From Celerinatantimonas sp046054195 (GTDB lineage Bacteria; Pseudomonadota; Gammaproteobacteria; Enterobacterales; Celerinatantimonadaceae), in the NCBI RefSeq assembly GCF_046054195.1, contig NZ_JBEQCS010000020.1:1-64000 (forward strand): 64,000 nucleotides of DNA. The letters are read 5' to 3'. Positions 41,314 through 50,439 of the stretch are shown in pieces. The notes below the pieces were generated by a model, which worked only from the letters and a program-made list of their open reading frames with translations, was not told where the DNA came from and did not search any database. Every line of letters starts with the position of its first letter. Position 1 is the first letter of the stretch. The position numbers were made by a program, and so were the translations under genes.

Positions 41314-42642
41314 TTAAACCGCTGATACAGCAAGGTCTAAACGAGGACGAAAACGCATTACCGCAAGGCTTGCCAAGACACCAACAACACAAACCCCAGC
41401 GACGTAATACATCGGAGCTTGAGCATCTTCCATGATCATCGCACTGACAAACATCGGTGTTGTCCCGCCAAAGATAGCGTAAGCGACATTATATGAGAAC
41501 GACAAGCCTGAGAATCGAATCGGCGCTGGAAAACTTTTCACAGCAATGGCCGGAACCACACCAACAATCCCCACAAAGAAGCCTACTACCGCATACATTG
41601 GGAACAGATAAGTCGTGTCCTGCAGCATCGTTGAATAGAACGCCCAGTAACTCACGCCCAGACCAATACTAAAGATTGCCATAATTGGACCATTACCAAA
41701 ACGATCTGCTAATGCACCTGAGACCAAGCAACCGACTAAAATACAGATAATGGCAACACTATTGGCTTCAAGCGAAGTTTGCGGGTCAAGATGAACCAAT
41801 TTTTGCAACAGTGAAGGCGTCATCAAAATTGTAACCACAATCGCTGCGGTTAACACCCAAGTCACCGCCATTGAAACCAAAACCGATGGGGTATGATCTT
41901 TTAATACCGATTTAATAGGTAACTCTTGCGAGAGCTCTTTATGTTCCTGCATCTCTTTAAAGATTGGGGTTTCATGTAACCAACGACGCAGATACATAGT
42001 GATAAAGCCAAACACGCCGCCCAACAAAAATGGTAAACGCCAGCCATACTGGTGGATCTGTTCGCCTGTCATTGATGAGTGAATGCCAGTTGCAACCAAT
42101 GAGCCGATTAAGATACCAGCGACCAAGCCTGCCGATAATGTCCCACAAGCCAAGCCAATGTGGCGTTTAGAAACGTGCTCTGTTACAAACACCCAAGCGC
42201 CAGGGGCTTCCCCACCAATTGCCGCACCTTGCAACACTCGGCATAACAGCAGCAACAGCGGCGCTAAAATACCAACACTTTGATAAGTTGGCATCAAGCC
42301 GATGGCCATAGTTGGCACAGCCATCAGGAAAATACTCAGCATAAACATCCGTTTACGCCCCAGCATATCGCCAAAGTGCGCCATAATAATGCCCCCAAGC
42401 GGGCGAGCTAGGTAACCTGCGGCAAAAATACCGTAAGTTTGAACCTGACGCAGCCAATCAGGCATTTCTGCTGGGAAAAACAAACTACCCACGACATTGG
42501 CAAAATAGACAAAAATGACAAAATCATAAAATTCTAGCGCTCCGCCAAGAGCCGATAGACTTAAGGTTTTGCCATCATTCCAATTCAAATGCCGATGTTT
42601 AGGTTGGGTGTTGCCCTGAATATTACGAGTTTCCGTGTTCAT
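41314..42642 (-). CDS. MFS transporter of the metabolite:H+ symporter (MHS) family
   Basis: This 442-residue inner-membrane protein has 12 predicted segments and is of the ShiA/KgtP/ProP/CitA type. Family features are GGALEFYDFVIFVYFA in TM1, the loop GDMLGRKRMF between TM2 and TM3, and RPLGGIIMAHFGD. After TM4, CRVLQGAAIGGEAPGAWVFVTEH is the typical MHS signature. It should import an organic acid, osmolyte or aromatic acid with protons; the substrate is not evident. GGA precedes the ATG by five bases. It is divergent from the nitroreductase gene. Confidence 0.87.
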   Translation of the reverse strand: MNTETRNIQGNTQPKHRHLNWNDGKTLSLSALGGALEFYDFVIFVYFANVVGSLFFPAEMPDWLRQVQTYGIFAAGYLARPLGGIIMAHFGDMLGRKRMFMLSIFLMAVPTMAIGLMPTYQSVGILAPLLLLLCRVLQGAAIGGEAPGAWVFVTEHVSKRHIGLACGTLSAGLVAGILIGSLVATGIHSSMTGEQIHQYGWRLPFLLGGVFGFITMYLRRWLHETPIFKEMQEHKELSQELPIKSVLKDHTPSVLVSMAVTWVLTAAIVVTILMTPSLLQKLVHLDPQTSLEANSVAIICILVGCLVSGALADRFGNGPIMAIFSIGLGVSYWAFYSTMLQDTTYLFPMYAVVGFFVGIVGVVPAIAVKSFPAPIRFSGLSFSYNVAYAIFGGTTPMFVSAMIMEDAQAPMYYVAGVCVVGVLASLAVMRFRPRLDLAVSAV

Positions 42643-42933
42643 GATAATCCATCATTGCTCATTTCATGCTATTACAGTTAAAAATAAACCTTTATTTCCT
42701 GCGATTTTAAACTTTTTTATTAAAAAAAAGCAGAAATAAGAAATTTTTATTTATATGAACCACGATAATACTGACACTGATATAGAAAATAAAGCTATTT
42801 TTGCTGATTTTATCGGCAATTTTTCACCTCTGTTAGCCCTACATTTGAGTAAAACTCACTCAACTTGAAATAGATCTAGTATCCTGTGCTACGATGGGAA
42901 CCAATCCTTTTATATTATTTGGAAGATAAGTCT

Positions 42934-43662
42934 ATGAACCCAACAATTGATCTCCTGCGCCATCATACATCTGTTCGTAAATTTACCGGCGAACCCATTA
43001 GCAGCGATCAGCTCAACGCTATCTTTGAGTCAGCACAGATGGCCTCAACCTCTAGCTTTATGCAAACAGGCTCAATTGTTCGGGTCACTGACCCACAGCT
43101 TCGGGAAAAATTTGCAGCCCTGGCCGGAGGGCAAACTTGGATTAGTGAAGCGGCAGAATTTTTAGTTTGGTGCGCGGATTTTCATCGTCATCAACAAATC
43201 GCTCCTGAAGCCAAACTAGGGTTTAGTGAACAATTGCTGATAGGTTCAATTGATGTAGCATTAATGGCTGAAAACGCACTTGTTGCAGCAGAGTCGATGG
43301 GCCTTGGCGGCGTGTTTATTGGTGGCATTAGAAACGATCCCAAACAGGTCGCCCAGCTGCTAGAACTGCCAAAAAATGTCCTGCCATTATTTGGCATGTG
43401 TTTAGGCTATCCTGCGCAGGAACCCAGCATTCGTCCGCGCCTGCCCCAAGCGCTAGTCGTTCATGAAAACACCTACAATAAAACGCTCGATAAAGAATTA
43501 TTAGCTGAATATGACAGGCACGTTGTCGAATATTACAGCGCGCGCGCTGGTGCCAATGCCAAAGTAGCCAGTTGGAGCGAACAGATAAGTGCCACGCTGA
43601 GTAAAGAGTCTCGCCCACATATTAAAGCGTTCTTAAATGAACAGGGCTTTGATATTAAATAG
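42934..43662 (+). CDS. nfsA: Oxygen-insensitive NADPH nitroreductase (NfsA)
   Basis: This 242-residue FMN flavoprotein of the NfsA/FRP group reduces nitroaromatics and quinones with NADPH by two electrons. The FMN phosphate site lies in RHHTSVRKFTGEPIS and the second FMN contact in SMGLGGVFIGGIRNDP. PLFGMCLGYPAQEPSIRPRLP is a strong NfsA signature. The length matches E. coli NfsA (240). The ATG at 42934 has GGAAG eight bases upstream; an earlier frame start at 42886 is not supported. Confidence 0.92.
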   Translation: MNPTIDLLRHHTSVRKFTGEPISSDQLNAIFESAQMASTSSFMQTGSIVRVTDPQLREKFAALAGGQTWISEAAEFLVWCADFHRHQQIAPEAKLGFSEQLLIGSIDVALMAENALVAAESMGLGGVFIGGIRNDPKQVAQLLELPKNVLPLFGMCLGYPAQEPSIRPRLPQALVVHENTYNKTLDKELLAEYDRHVVEYYSARAGANAKVASWSEQISATLSKESRPHIKAFLNEQGFDIK

Positions 43663-43834
43663 CGTTAGCGCTTTGCCAAATGACACTTTTGCTTAAGCTC
43701 AAAGATAGGTAAAGAAGTGCAGCATCTTGGAATCTATGAAAAATTATTGATTTCAATGGCGATATCATCATAAAAATCCGTGTACGATGATGACTCTGTT
43801 TTACTTAGAGTCATCACTGTACGCAGGGAGCGTT

Positions 43835-44779
43835 ATGCTGACCATCTTCTTGATCATTTTACCTATTTTCTTAGTCATGTTAGTGGGCTACATAGCGACC
43901 CGGATGGGGCTATTGGGCCAGAAATCGCTCTCTGATATGGGCCGTTTTGTTATTAATGTGGCGCTTCCTGCTGTCATTATCAAAACCGTTCTGCATATCG
44001 ATATTCAGACCATGCTGAATTATCGTTACCTGTTAGCGTACCTGCTCTGCTCTTTGTCATTAACCATTGTGGGTGTGATTTTTTATCTGAAGGTTTTTAA
44101 GCTCACGCGACTCGATGCCTCTGTTTCAGTAACAGGCATGGTGGTTCCAAACAGCTCATTTATCGGCTATCCAGTCATTTTACAGCTTATTGATAACCCG
44201 CCAGTTAATGCCTTTGCCATGGCGCTATTGGTAGAGAATATTTTTGTTATGCCACTTTGTTTTCTACTGATGGATTACAGCTCGATAGATAGCCAACAAA
44301 CGCTAAAAACTAAGTTAAAAACGCTGTTGCTACGCATTGTTAAAAACCCATTATTAATTGCGATTGTGATTAGCGTGATTGGCAACTTACTGCATGTAAA
44401 AATACCTAAAACGATTAACACCACTTTAGATATACTCGCCCCATCCGCGGTTGCAGTAGCGCTGTTTGTCATCGGTGGCGTGCTTGCCGGGATCCGCATT
44501 CGCCAAGCTAATATGAAGCATATTTTAGCCATTACGTTTGGCAAATTAATTTTGCATCCATTGCTAGCCATTATCATGCTCAGCCTCCTATTGACGGGCG
44601 CACATGATTTAAAACTCGCTCTGGTGATTATCACCGCTATGCCAATGTTCAGCATCTATTCAGTGATTGGGGACATATACGGCAAGCAGGCCTTGTGCAG
44701 CTCATCGCAATTGGTGGCCAATGCCCTTTCGGTGATTACCATTCCAATGATGATAGCGTTAGCCGAATGGGCATTTTAA
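43835..44779 (+). CDS. AEC-family transporter (auxin-efflux-carrier type, malonate/malate-like)
   Basis: This 314-residue inner-membrane protein has ten hydrophobic segments in two repeats of five, as in the AEC/MdcF family. Conserved regions include GYIATRMGLL, LPAVIIKTVL, VVPNSSFIGYPV and NALSVITIP near the end. Characterised bacterial members carry malonate, malate or lactate. The ATG at 43835 has AGGGAG four bases upstream; an earlier in-frame ATG at 43787 lacks one. It is convergent with the sensor-kinase gene, 15 bases apart. Confidence 0.82.
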   Translation: MLTIFLIILPIFLVMLVGYIATRMGLLGQKSLSDMGRFVINVALPAVIIKTVLHIDIQTMLNYRYLLAYLLCSLSLTIVGVIFYLKVFKLTRLDASVSVTGMVVPNSSFIGYPVILQLIDNPPVNAFAMALLVENIFVMPLCFLLMDYSSIDSQQTLKTKLKTLLLRIVKNPLLIAIVISVIGNLLHVKIPKTINTTLDILAPSAVAVALFVIGGVLAGIRIRQANMKHILAITFGKLILHPLLAIIMLSLLLTGAHDLKLALVIITAMPMFSIYSVIGDIYGKQALCSSSQLVANALSVITIPMMIALAEWAF

Positions 44780-44794
44780 GTTAATTTAGCTGAG

Positions 44795-46231
44795 CTAACC
44801 GACTTTGCTTTTTAAAAAACTGACCCGAAAGCAGTTCAAACCATGAAAGGGTAACAGAGTTAGGCTCGCATCGTGAATGGTGACAATATCGCGGCAGATA
44901 GCCATCCCTAAACCCGCGCCATCACCTTTTTCTGGATTTTCTCGATAGAAGTTTTCAAATAAATGCTCTCGGGCCTGGTCACTAATTGGCGAACCATCAT
45001 CGCTGATATCAACATGAATAAACTGCTCTTCAACGCTTAAATCCACACTGATATGGCTTTGCTTACCAGAATAACGAATCGCATTGTCCACTAAGTTTGA
45101 AAACAACACCTCGAGCAGTAACTCATCACCCTCAATGGTGGCCGTCTGCTCGCTATCAAGACCAATTTCCTGATCGTTTTGTAGCGCCAAAGGCACTAAT
45201 TGGGCAATCACATTTTGTAACAGTGAATGCAGCGCGACCTTGGTAAATTTTTGCTCAGATGGCTTAAGGCTTTCCACACGCGCTAGCACAAGCAACTGAT
45301 GAATCAGCCTATCGGAGCGCTCAATGCCAGCCAAAATGCGCTTGAGATCCTCTTTCAGCTGCTCTTCATTTTCGCTACTCATGGCATTTTCAGCGTTAAT
45401 CCGCAATATAGCTAACGGCGTTTTTAGCTCATGGGCTGCGGTGCGCGTAAAACGGCGTTCTCGCTGCCAGGCTTCATCAAGCTGGCGAAGCAAGCGGTTT
45501 AAAGTACTCACCAAAGGTTCAAGCTCAAGCGTTAACTCACTAATAGCAACTGGCGTTAACTGATGGACATCTAACTTGCCAATAGCTCGGCGCAATTCAA
45601 CCAATGGTCGAAACTGGCGGTTAATTAATACCACCATAATTAGCGCCAACAGCGGAATAATAATCAGCAAAGGAAAGCCGCTAGACATCGCCAGCTTACC
45701 CATAATATCGCTGCGTACCGCCTCGCTTTCGGCCACCACAATCATATCTTGATGGCCATTAACTTTGGGCGCGACATACTGAAAATAGCGCCATTTTTGG
45801 CCATTCACTTTAAAATAGCCATAACCGGGATGCGCTATCAGATGGGCAACACTGCCAAAACTGCTATGCGTATTCCAGAACATTTTGCCATCACGATAAT
45901 ATTGAACGAGTTCTTTAAGCTCATAAGGATGGCCTAATTTACTTTCCACATCGTTATCGCGATGTGAGCGCGACACTAACTGCTGCATCCACTGATTAAA
46001 AAGCTTCTGTTGTTTGTCGAGCTGAGTTTGGCGGGTGGGAATAGTTAATAATAGCTGCTTGGCGGTCTGGCCTAATCTGGCGTCATAAACTTCTTTAATT
46101 TCATGGCGCGCAGCCAAATAACTAATGACCAACGCAATCAAAATGGCAAATAGCGCCAATGAAATCACCGAAACAATCAGGCGATTTTTAATCGAATAAA
46201 GTTTTTTATGCTGAGTCTTTGGCAAAGACAT
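44795..46231 (-). CDS. Sensor histidine kinase (QseC/PmrB type)
   Basis: This 478-residue membrane kinase has TM1 (RLIVSVISLALFAILIALVI), a periplasmic sensor region of about 125 residues, TM2 (GFPLLIIIPLLALIMVVLI) and a HAMP-like linker. The H-box is RTAAHELKTPLAILR, the N-box NLVDNAIRYS, and the G-boxes DISDDGSPIS and GDGAGLGMAICRDIV. It overlaps the response regulator by 26 bases and is the last gene of the seven-gene leftward operon that starts at 51022. The domain layout and the box at 51071 place it with QseBC/PmrAB. Being encoded at the operon's end suggests it senses something tied to the operon's product. The GTGGGG sequence just before ATG 46231 serves as a weak ribosome site. Confidence 0.88.
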   Translation of the reverse strand: MSLPKTQHKKLYSIKNRLIVSVISLALFAILIALVISYLAARHEIKEVYDARLGQTAKQLLLTIPTRQTQLDKQQKLFNQWMQQLVSRSHRDNDVESKLGHPYELKELVQYYRDGKMFWNTHSSFGSVAHLIAHPGYGYFKVNGQKWRYFQYVAPKVNGHQDMIVVAESEAVRSDIMGKLAMSSGFPLLIIIPLLALIMVVLINRQFRPLVELRRAIGKLDVHQLTPVAISELTLELEPLVSTLNRLLRQLDEAWQRERRFTRTAAHELKTPLAILRINAENAMSSENEEQLKEDLKRILAGIERSDRLIHQLLVLARVESLKPSEQKFTKVALHSLLQNVIAQLVPLALQNDQEIGLDSEQTATIEGDELLLEVLFSNLVDNAIRYSGKQSHISVDLSVEEQFIHVDISDDGSPISDQAREHLFENFYRENPEKGDGAGLGMAICRDIVTIHDASLTLLPFHGLNCFRVSFLKSKVG

Positions 46232-46871
46232 ACCCCACGCCACGAATGGTTCGGATAAAACTTGCTGGCAGCTTTTTGCGCAGATTATGAATATGCACTT
46301 CAAGCGAATTATCACTGCCGCCTTCATCCCAGCCATACATTGCCTGATGCAACTGCTCTTTACTTAGAACGCGTCCTGGCTGAGTCATTAAGCTCGACAA
46401 TAGCTTAAACTCATGACGAGTTAAAGTGACCGTTTCTCCCGCTACCGTGACTTTTTGCTCAGCTAACGACAAGCGAATCGGGCCATGTTCTAAAATAGAC
46501 TCGCTGTAGCCGCCACGGCGACGAATCAACACCCGCAAGCGCGCTAAAAGCTCTTCAAGTGCAAAGGGTTTCACCAGATAATCATCAGCCCCACCATCAA
46601 GGCCGCGAACCCGATCAGAGAGTTCATCTCGAGCGGTTAAAATCAGCACAGGCAAGTCAAATCCAGCTTTACGGATTTTGCCAAGCAGGTCTAGACCATC
46701 AATATCGGGCAACATCAAATCTAAAATGACGCAAGCAAATTGGTCGGTTTTCAGAGCACTAAGCGTTCCATTTCCCTTTTGTAGCCAATCGACTGTATAT
46801 CCATTACGATTTAACGAAGTCACCATTGATGGGCCCAGCATCTGGTCATCTTCTATCATCAGTACACGCAT
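46206..46871 (-). CDS. OmpR-family response regulator (QseB/PmrA type)
   Basis: This 221-residue protein has a receiver domain (EDD at 7-9, phospho-acceptor Asp in LDLMLPDIDG, Lys in DDYLVKPFALEELLARLR) and an OmpR winged helix (LTRHEFKLLSSLM...RVLSKEQLHQAMYGWDE...VHIHNLRKKL...IRTIRGVGYVF). Members of this subfamily bind tandem CTTAAG-like repeats; such a repeat lies before the first gene of this operon. It follows the TPR gene by 6 bases and overlaps the kinase gene. Confidence 0.9.
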   Translation of the reverse strand: MRVLMIEDDQMLGPSMVTSLNRNGYTVDWLQKGNGTLSALKTDQFACVILDLMLPDIDGLDLLGKIRKAGFDLPVLILTARDELSDRVRGLDGGADDYLVKPFALEELLARLRVLIRRRGGYSESILEHGPIRLSLAEQKVTVAGETVTLTRHEFKLLSSLMTQPGRVLSKEQLHQAMYGWDEGGSDNSLEVHIHNLRKKLPASFIRTIRGVGYVFAKDSA

Positions 46872-46877
46872 GAGCGC

Positions 46878-47501
46878 TTATAGCTCCTTAAGTTTTGCCA
46901 AGATCTCTTTTCTTCTGCCTTCATCAGCCAATGGCCGATTTGGCCGTTTAGGGGCAGCTAAGGCCTTTTCAAAATATTGCTTAGCGGCTTTTTTATCGCC
47001 TTGATCACATAAAAAATCAGCATAAAAATAGTTAGAGTCCAACCCGTTGGGATTAATTGCTAAGCCTTTTTTGAGCATGGCTTTAGCCTTTTTATCACTG
47101 CCAAAACCAATTGGCCAGCCGGGTACTTGATAGTATAGAGCGCCAAGGCTGGTATACGCCGAACCATCGAGAGTATTGGGCGCATTTTTTATCACTTGCT
47201 CAAAGTTTACTTTCGCTTCTTTAACTAATGACAGCGCGCCAAGGCCACCTTTTGCACCGGCTTGAGAGCTTAAATTAATTCCCAACCACACTCGCAACTG
47301 TTCATCCTTTGGATGAGCTTTAAGGGCATCATTATTATCGGCGACTAATTTTTCAAAGCAGCTCTCTCTGGCCTTTTTCGAAGATTGTTGATACTGACAG
47401 TGCGCCCATTGCTGCTGAATTTGAGCAAGCGATAACGTGGTTTGAGCCTGAGCTAAGCTATATACCGCCGCCAGAGCCATAAACAAGAGGGACTTTTTCA
47501 T
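46878..47501 (-). CDS. Exported TPR-repeat protein
   Basis: This 207-residue protein has a clear signal peptide (MKKSLLFMALAAVYSLAQA, then QTTLSLAQIQ). The mature part has TPR-like helical pairs: YTSLGALYY..., AKAMLKKGLAINPNGLDSNYFYADFL and KAAKQYFEKALAAP. Two Cys residues near the N-terminus (ahead of and within KARESCFEKL) may form a disulfide in the periplasm. It overlaps the SDR gene by 4 bases (ATGA). TPR proteins of this sort recur in thermostable-hemolysin operons in related bacteria as I recall, but the role is unknown; scaffolding or passing a lipid product are possible. Confidence 0.78.
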   Translation of the reverse strand: MKKSLLFMALAAVYSLAQAQTTLSLAQIQQQWAHCQYQQSSKKARESCFEKLVADNNDALKAHPKDEQLRVWLGINLSSQAGAKGGLGALSLVKEAKVNFEQVIKNAPNTLDGSAYTSLGALYYQVPGWPIGFGSDKKAKAMLKKGLAINPNGLDSNYFYADFLCDQGDKKAAKQYFEKALAAPKRPNRPLADEGRRKEILAKLKEL

Positions 47502-48301
47502 TGTGGATGCTCCACATTCGTTTTATCAAGCGCTGCGGCAATCAGCGGATATTGACGGCGAATCGCCGAGCCAACCACCCCGGGTAAGAGTTGATTGAGC
47601 CGAGCAAACAGTTTTTCTGGCCAACCAATAAAGCGCGAACGCTGCTCATGTAACAACAGGTCGATAAATTGTTCGGCGACTAACTCTGGACTGTCGCTGT
47701 GATTTCCCAGCTTTTGATTTAATTCTTCAACCACCGATGGATTAAGCTGAGTTTGGGTAGCACGCGGAGCAAGATGCAACACCCGAATGCCTTTGGCACT
47801 GAGCTCTCGATCCAAAGCTTCAGAAAAACGCTGCAGCCCCGCTTTTGCCGCGCAATAACTGGCATAGCCTGGATAACCAATCGCACCAAATGTGGAGCCG
47901 ATATTTACAATCCAACACGGTTGAATTTTCTCACTGAGCAAGCGATGACAAAGCTCGATAGGACGCAATAAGTTCAACGTGATCTCATCGCTCAGCGAAT
48001 TATGGGTACGCTTTGCAAACCAGCCAAACTGATTACACCCGGCATTGTTTACCAGTCCATCAATAGGCTGACCATCTAAGTGTTGCATGAGCAAATCAAT
48101 GCCATCAGCAGCTAATAAATCAACCGCCAATACACGATGGCTGTCGCTCTGTGGCAGCTGCGCTTTAAGAGCCTCGAGTTTATGAGCGTCACGCCCCACC
48201 AGCACTAAACAAGCACCTCGGTCACTTAAAGCTTTGGCGATAGCTGAACCGATACCACCGCTGGCTCCGGTGACCAACCATGTCGTTCCTCGAATTTTCA
48301 T
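47498..48301 (-). CDS. Short-chain dehydrogenase of the hemolysin-type operon
   Basis: This 267-residue SDR has TGASGGIG cofactor loop, NNAG, Ser in NIGSTFGAIGYPGY and the catalytic Tyr-x3-Lys in YCAAKAG. The Arg after the dinucleotide strand (LVGRDAHKL) favours NADPH. The C-terminal about 60 residues (FIGWPEKLFARLNQLLPGVV...) resemble acyl-reducing or ketoacyl-type SDRs such as DltE/YdfG relatives and could contact a membrane. It lies 10 bases after the diiron-oxidase gene and is probably a reductase for an acyl-derived intermediate. The true start is the ATG at 48301 (AAGGAG six bases upstream). Confidence 0.85.
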   Translation of the reverse strand: MKIRGTTWLVTGASGGIGSAIAKALSDRGACLVLVGRDAHKLEALKAQLPQSDSHRVLAVDLLAADGIDLLMQHLDGQPIDGLVNNAGCNQFGWFAKRTHNSLSDEITLNLLRPIELCHRLLSEKIQPCWIVNIGSTFGAIGYPGYASYCAAKAGLQRFSEALDRELSAKGIRVLHLAPRATQTQLNPSVVEELNQKLGNHSDSPELVAEQFIDLLLHEQRSRFIGWPEKLFARLNQLLPGVVGSAIRRQYPLIAAALDKTNVEHPQ

Positions 48302-48311
48302 CACACACTCC

Positions 48312-48992
48312 TTACGCCACTTGCATTACAGGCAATGGCAAATGCTCTAGCATCGCGCTATATAAACGAAACACGTGGCGGGCGCTGTTGATAATAGCCT
48401 GTTTATCTTCTGGCGATTCAATCTGATTCATTAACTGTTCAAAAAACTGAATATGTTGCGTATCTAATTCACTATGCGAGAGCAGATAAGTCATGGCACG
48501 GTTGGGTAAATCAAGCGTTTGTTGCACCATTTTCGCCATCGACCCACCGACTGAAACACTCGTTCCCTCAAGAACCCAAACCATGCCAAACAAGGCCAGC
48601 GGATTGGCTCGGTCAATCTGGTGATAAAGATAAGAAACCATCAGCTCAATAGGCCAGTCAACTTCACCTTCGCCAAGGCCTGCGCGAACCAATTGGGCAT
48701 CAAACCCAAGCGCATTTATGTCATTTAAAATCCACTCTTGATGGCTGCTTTCTTCTTCAATGTAGTGTCCAAGAGCAACTCGCAGCCCTTCATAGCGCTC
48801 AGGTAAACGCCCGCCGCACGCCATGAGTAAAGGAACCGTATGCTTCACATGGTGATAGGCCTGCGTTAAAAAGGCGCGATATGTTTGCCGGTCAATTTGC
48901 CCTTTTTGGCATGCTGCAAAAATTTTTGCCTGAAGCATCTGAGCGCGGGCCGATTCAGTTTGCCGCTTAAGCTCATTAAAAAATTGGCTCAT
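48312..48992 (-). CDS. Haem-oxygenase-like diiron oxidase (HDO / TenA-like fold)
   Basis: This 226-residue all-helical protein belongs to the iron-containing redox enzymes of the haem-oxygenase-like fold. Candidate iron ligands follow the UndA/HDO spacing: Glu81 and His84 in EEESSHQEW, Glu142 in WVLEGTSVS, and His173, Asp177 and His180 in SHSELDTQH. Relatives activate oxygen for desaturation, decarboxylation or N-oxygenation of fatty acids and amino acids. Its gene overlaps the AMP-ligase gene upstream by 17 bases, so the substrate may be an activated acyl or amino acid. The ATG at 48992 has GGGGGAG four bases upstream; a longer frame to 49127 would run deep into the ligase gene. Confidence 0.8.
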   Translation of the reverse strand: MSQFFNELKRQTESARAQMLQAKIFAACQKGQIDRQTYRAFLTQAYHHVKHTVPLLMACGGRLPERYEGLRVALGHYIEEESSHQEWILNDINALGFDAQLVRAGLGEGEVDWPIELMVSYLYHQIDRANPLALFGMVWVLEGTSVSVGGSMAKMVQQTLDLPNRAMTYLLSHSELDTQHIQFFEQLMNQIESPEDKQAIINSARHVFRLYSAMLEHLPLPVMQVA

Positions 48993-50439
48993 AATTCTCC
49001 CCCGAAGTGCTCTGAGACTTCTTTGGCTGTAGTAAGATATGCTCGCAAGTTTGGCTAAATTGATGAATAGATGAACGAATTGGCCGGGCATTAAAGGTAA
49101 ATAGAACCTGGCTGGGTTTGTGCTCACACCAGATTAACTGCGCAATTTGCGCATAATCAGGTAGATGCTGATTGAGTGCAGAGAGCGCTTCAAGCACCGC
49201 TTTTTTATCGGGATGAATGACAAAAGCGCTTAAATAATCTTCACCATCGCCCATTACGACTAATTGCTTAAGCGCGACATAATCCTTGGCAAGTGTTTCT
49301 ATCCATTCGGGCGATATATTGCGGCCATAACTAGTGACTATCAGGTTTTTTAATCGACCTTGAATCGTTAAAAAACCATCTGCATCAATAGAGCCGATAT
49401 CCCCTGTGGCAAACCACTGGTTATGAAATGGCTGACCGACGTAACCGAGCGCCATATCGCCACGCACAAAAATCTCAGAGCGTTCACCGATTTTGACGCG
49501 TTGATGATTTAACACCTTGCCACAACTGCCAAGGCGATAAGTTGTTGGAGTATTAACCGCAACAACCGAAGCGCATTCAGACAAGCCATAGCCTTCATAA
49601 ACGGGTAGCTCTAACGCGCGAGCACGCTCAAGAAGTAACCGAGGAACAGAGGCGCCACCCACAGCAATAAATTTAAGGCTTTGTTTTAGCCCGTGATGAT
49701 ATTCAACTACATTCACCAGCGCCTCTAATAACGCCGGTGTTAACACCAATGAGTTTGGCTCAAAGCGGCTCAAAGCCTGAATAAAACGCGCCGGTTCAAA
49801 GTGGCTAGAACCAATCAGCCCTACATCTTCACCGGCAAGAACGATACTGGTTTTACCCAGCATGAGCGGCACATAAACCCCGGTGATGTTTTCAAGCAAC
49901 GTTGACAACGGCAGCATTACGAGATGACGCTCAATAGCGACGTCTTGAGCAACAACCTGTGCTAATTGGGCACTCACCTCATCAAGCTGTTCAGCGCTTA
50001 AACAAACACCTTTAGGCGTTCCGGTTGAACCCGAGGTGAACGTCACCTTAGCGGTCTGAAATAACAGCGATTCAGATAACTCAAGCTCAGGCTGCATACC
50101 TAAAAAGTCCCAATCACCAAACAGATGATCCGCACCGCTTTGCTCAATGCTATGAATCGCCTGTTCGGGCGTGAAAAAAGTCGGCACCGGCAACAGTGGA
50201 ATATCACCGGCAAGCGCGGCTAAGTCATTAATCACCCAACCCAAGCAGTTTTCCCCGCGCATGGCAATGCAATAGGGTTTCAGAGATTCAAATTCTCGTT
50301 GGCGAGTTTGAATTTTCTCCCATAGCTCACGATAGCTCAGCTGACACAACTCACCTTGAGGATCAGCCCCAACTAATGCGATAGCATCCGGCTGCACTTG
50401 TGCGAAGTGACAAATGGATTGAATAATACGACTACTCAT
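48976..50439 (-). CDS. AMP-forming acyl/aryl ligase
   Basis: This 487-residue ANL-superfamily adenylating enzyme has the P-loop TFTSGSTGTPKG, motif YEGYGLSECASVVAVN, WFATGDIGSIDADGFLTIQGRLKN and a C-terminal subdomain in which the usual catalytic Lys region (NARPIRSSI) is altered. It should activate a carboxylic acid as acyl-AMP, perhaps for CoA or for direct transfer by the LuxI-fold partner. At 487 residues it is shorter than most acyl-CoA synthetases, mainly at the C-terminus. It overlaps the upstream gene by 8 bases and the diiron oxidase gene by 17. AGGAG before the ATG is half of a palindrome CTCCTATAGGAG (50446-50457). Confidence 0.85.
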   Translation of the reverse strand: MSSRIIQSICHFAQVQPDAIALVGADPQGELCQLSYRELWEKIQTRQREFESLKPYCIAMRGENCLGWVINDLAALAGDIPLLPVPTFFTPEQAIHSIEQSGADHLFGDWDFLGMQPELELSESLLFQTAKVTFTSGSTGTPKGVCLSAEQLDEVSAQLAQVVAQDVAIERHLVMLPLSTLLENITGVYVPLMLGKTSIVLAGEDVGLIGSSHFEPARFIQALSRFEPNSLVLTPALLEALVNVVEYHHGLKQSLKFIAVGGASVPRLLLERARALELPVYEGYGLSECASVVAVNTPTTYRLGSCGKVLNHQRVKIGERSEIFVRGDMALGYVGQPFHNQWFATGDIGSIDADGFLTIQGRLKNLIVTSYGRNISPEWIETLAKDYVALKQLVVMGDGEDYLSAFVIHPDKKAVLEALSALNQHLPDYAQIAQLIWCEHKPSQVLFTFNARPIRSSIHQFSQTCEHILLQPKKSQSTSGENYEPIF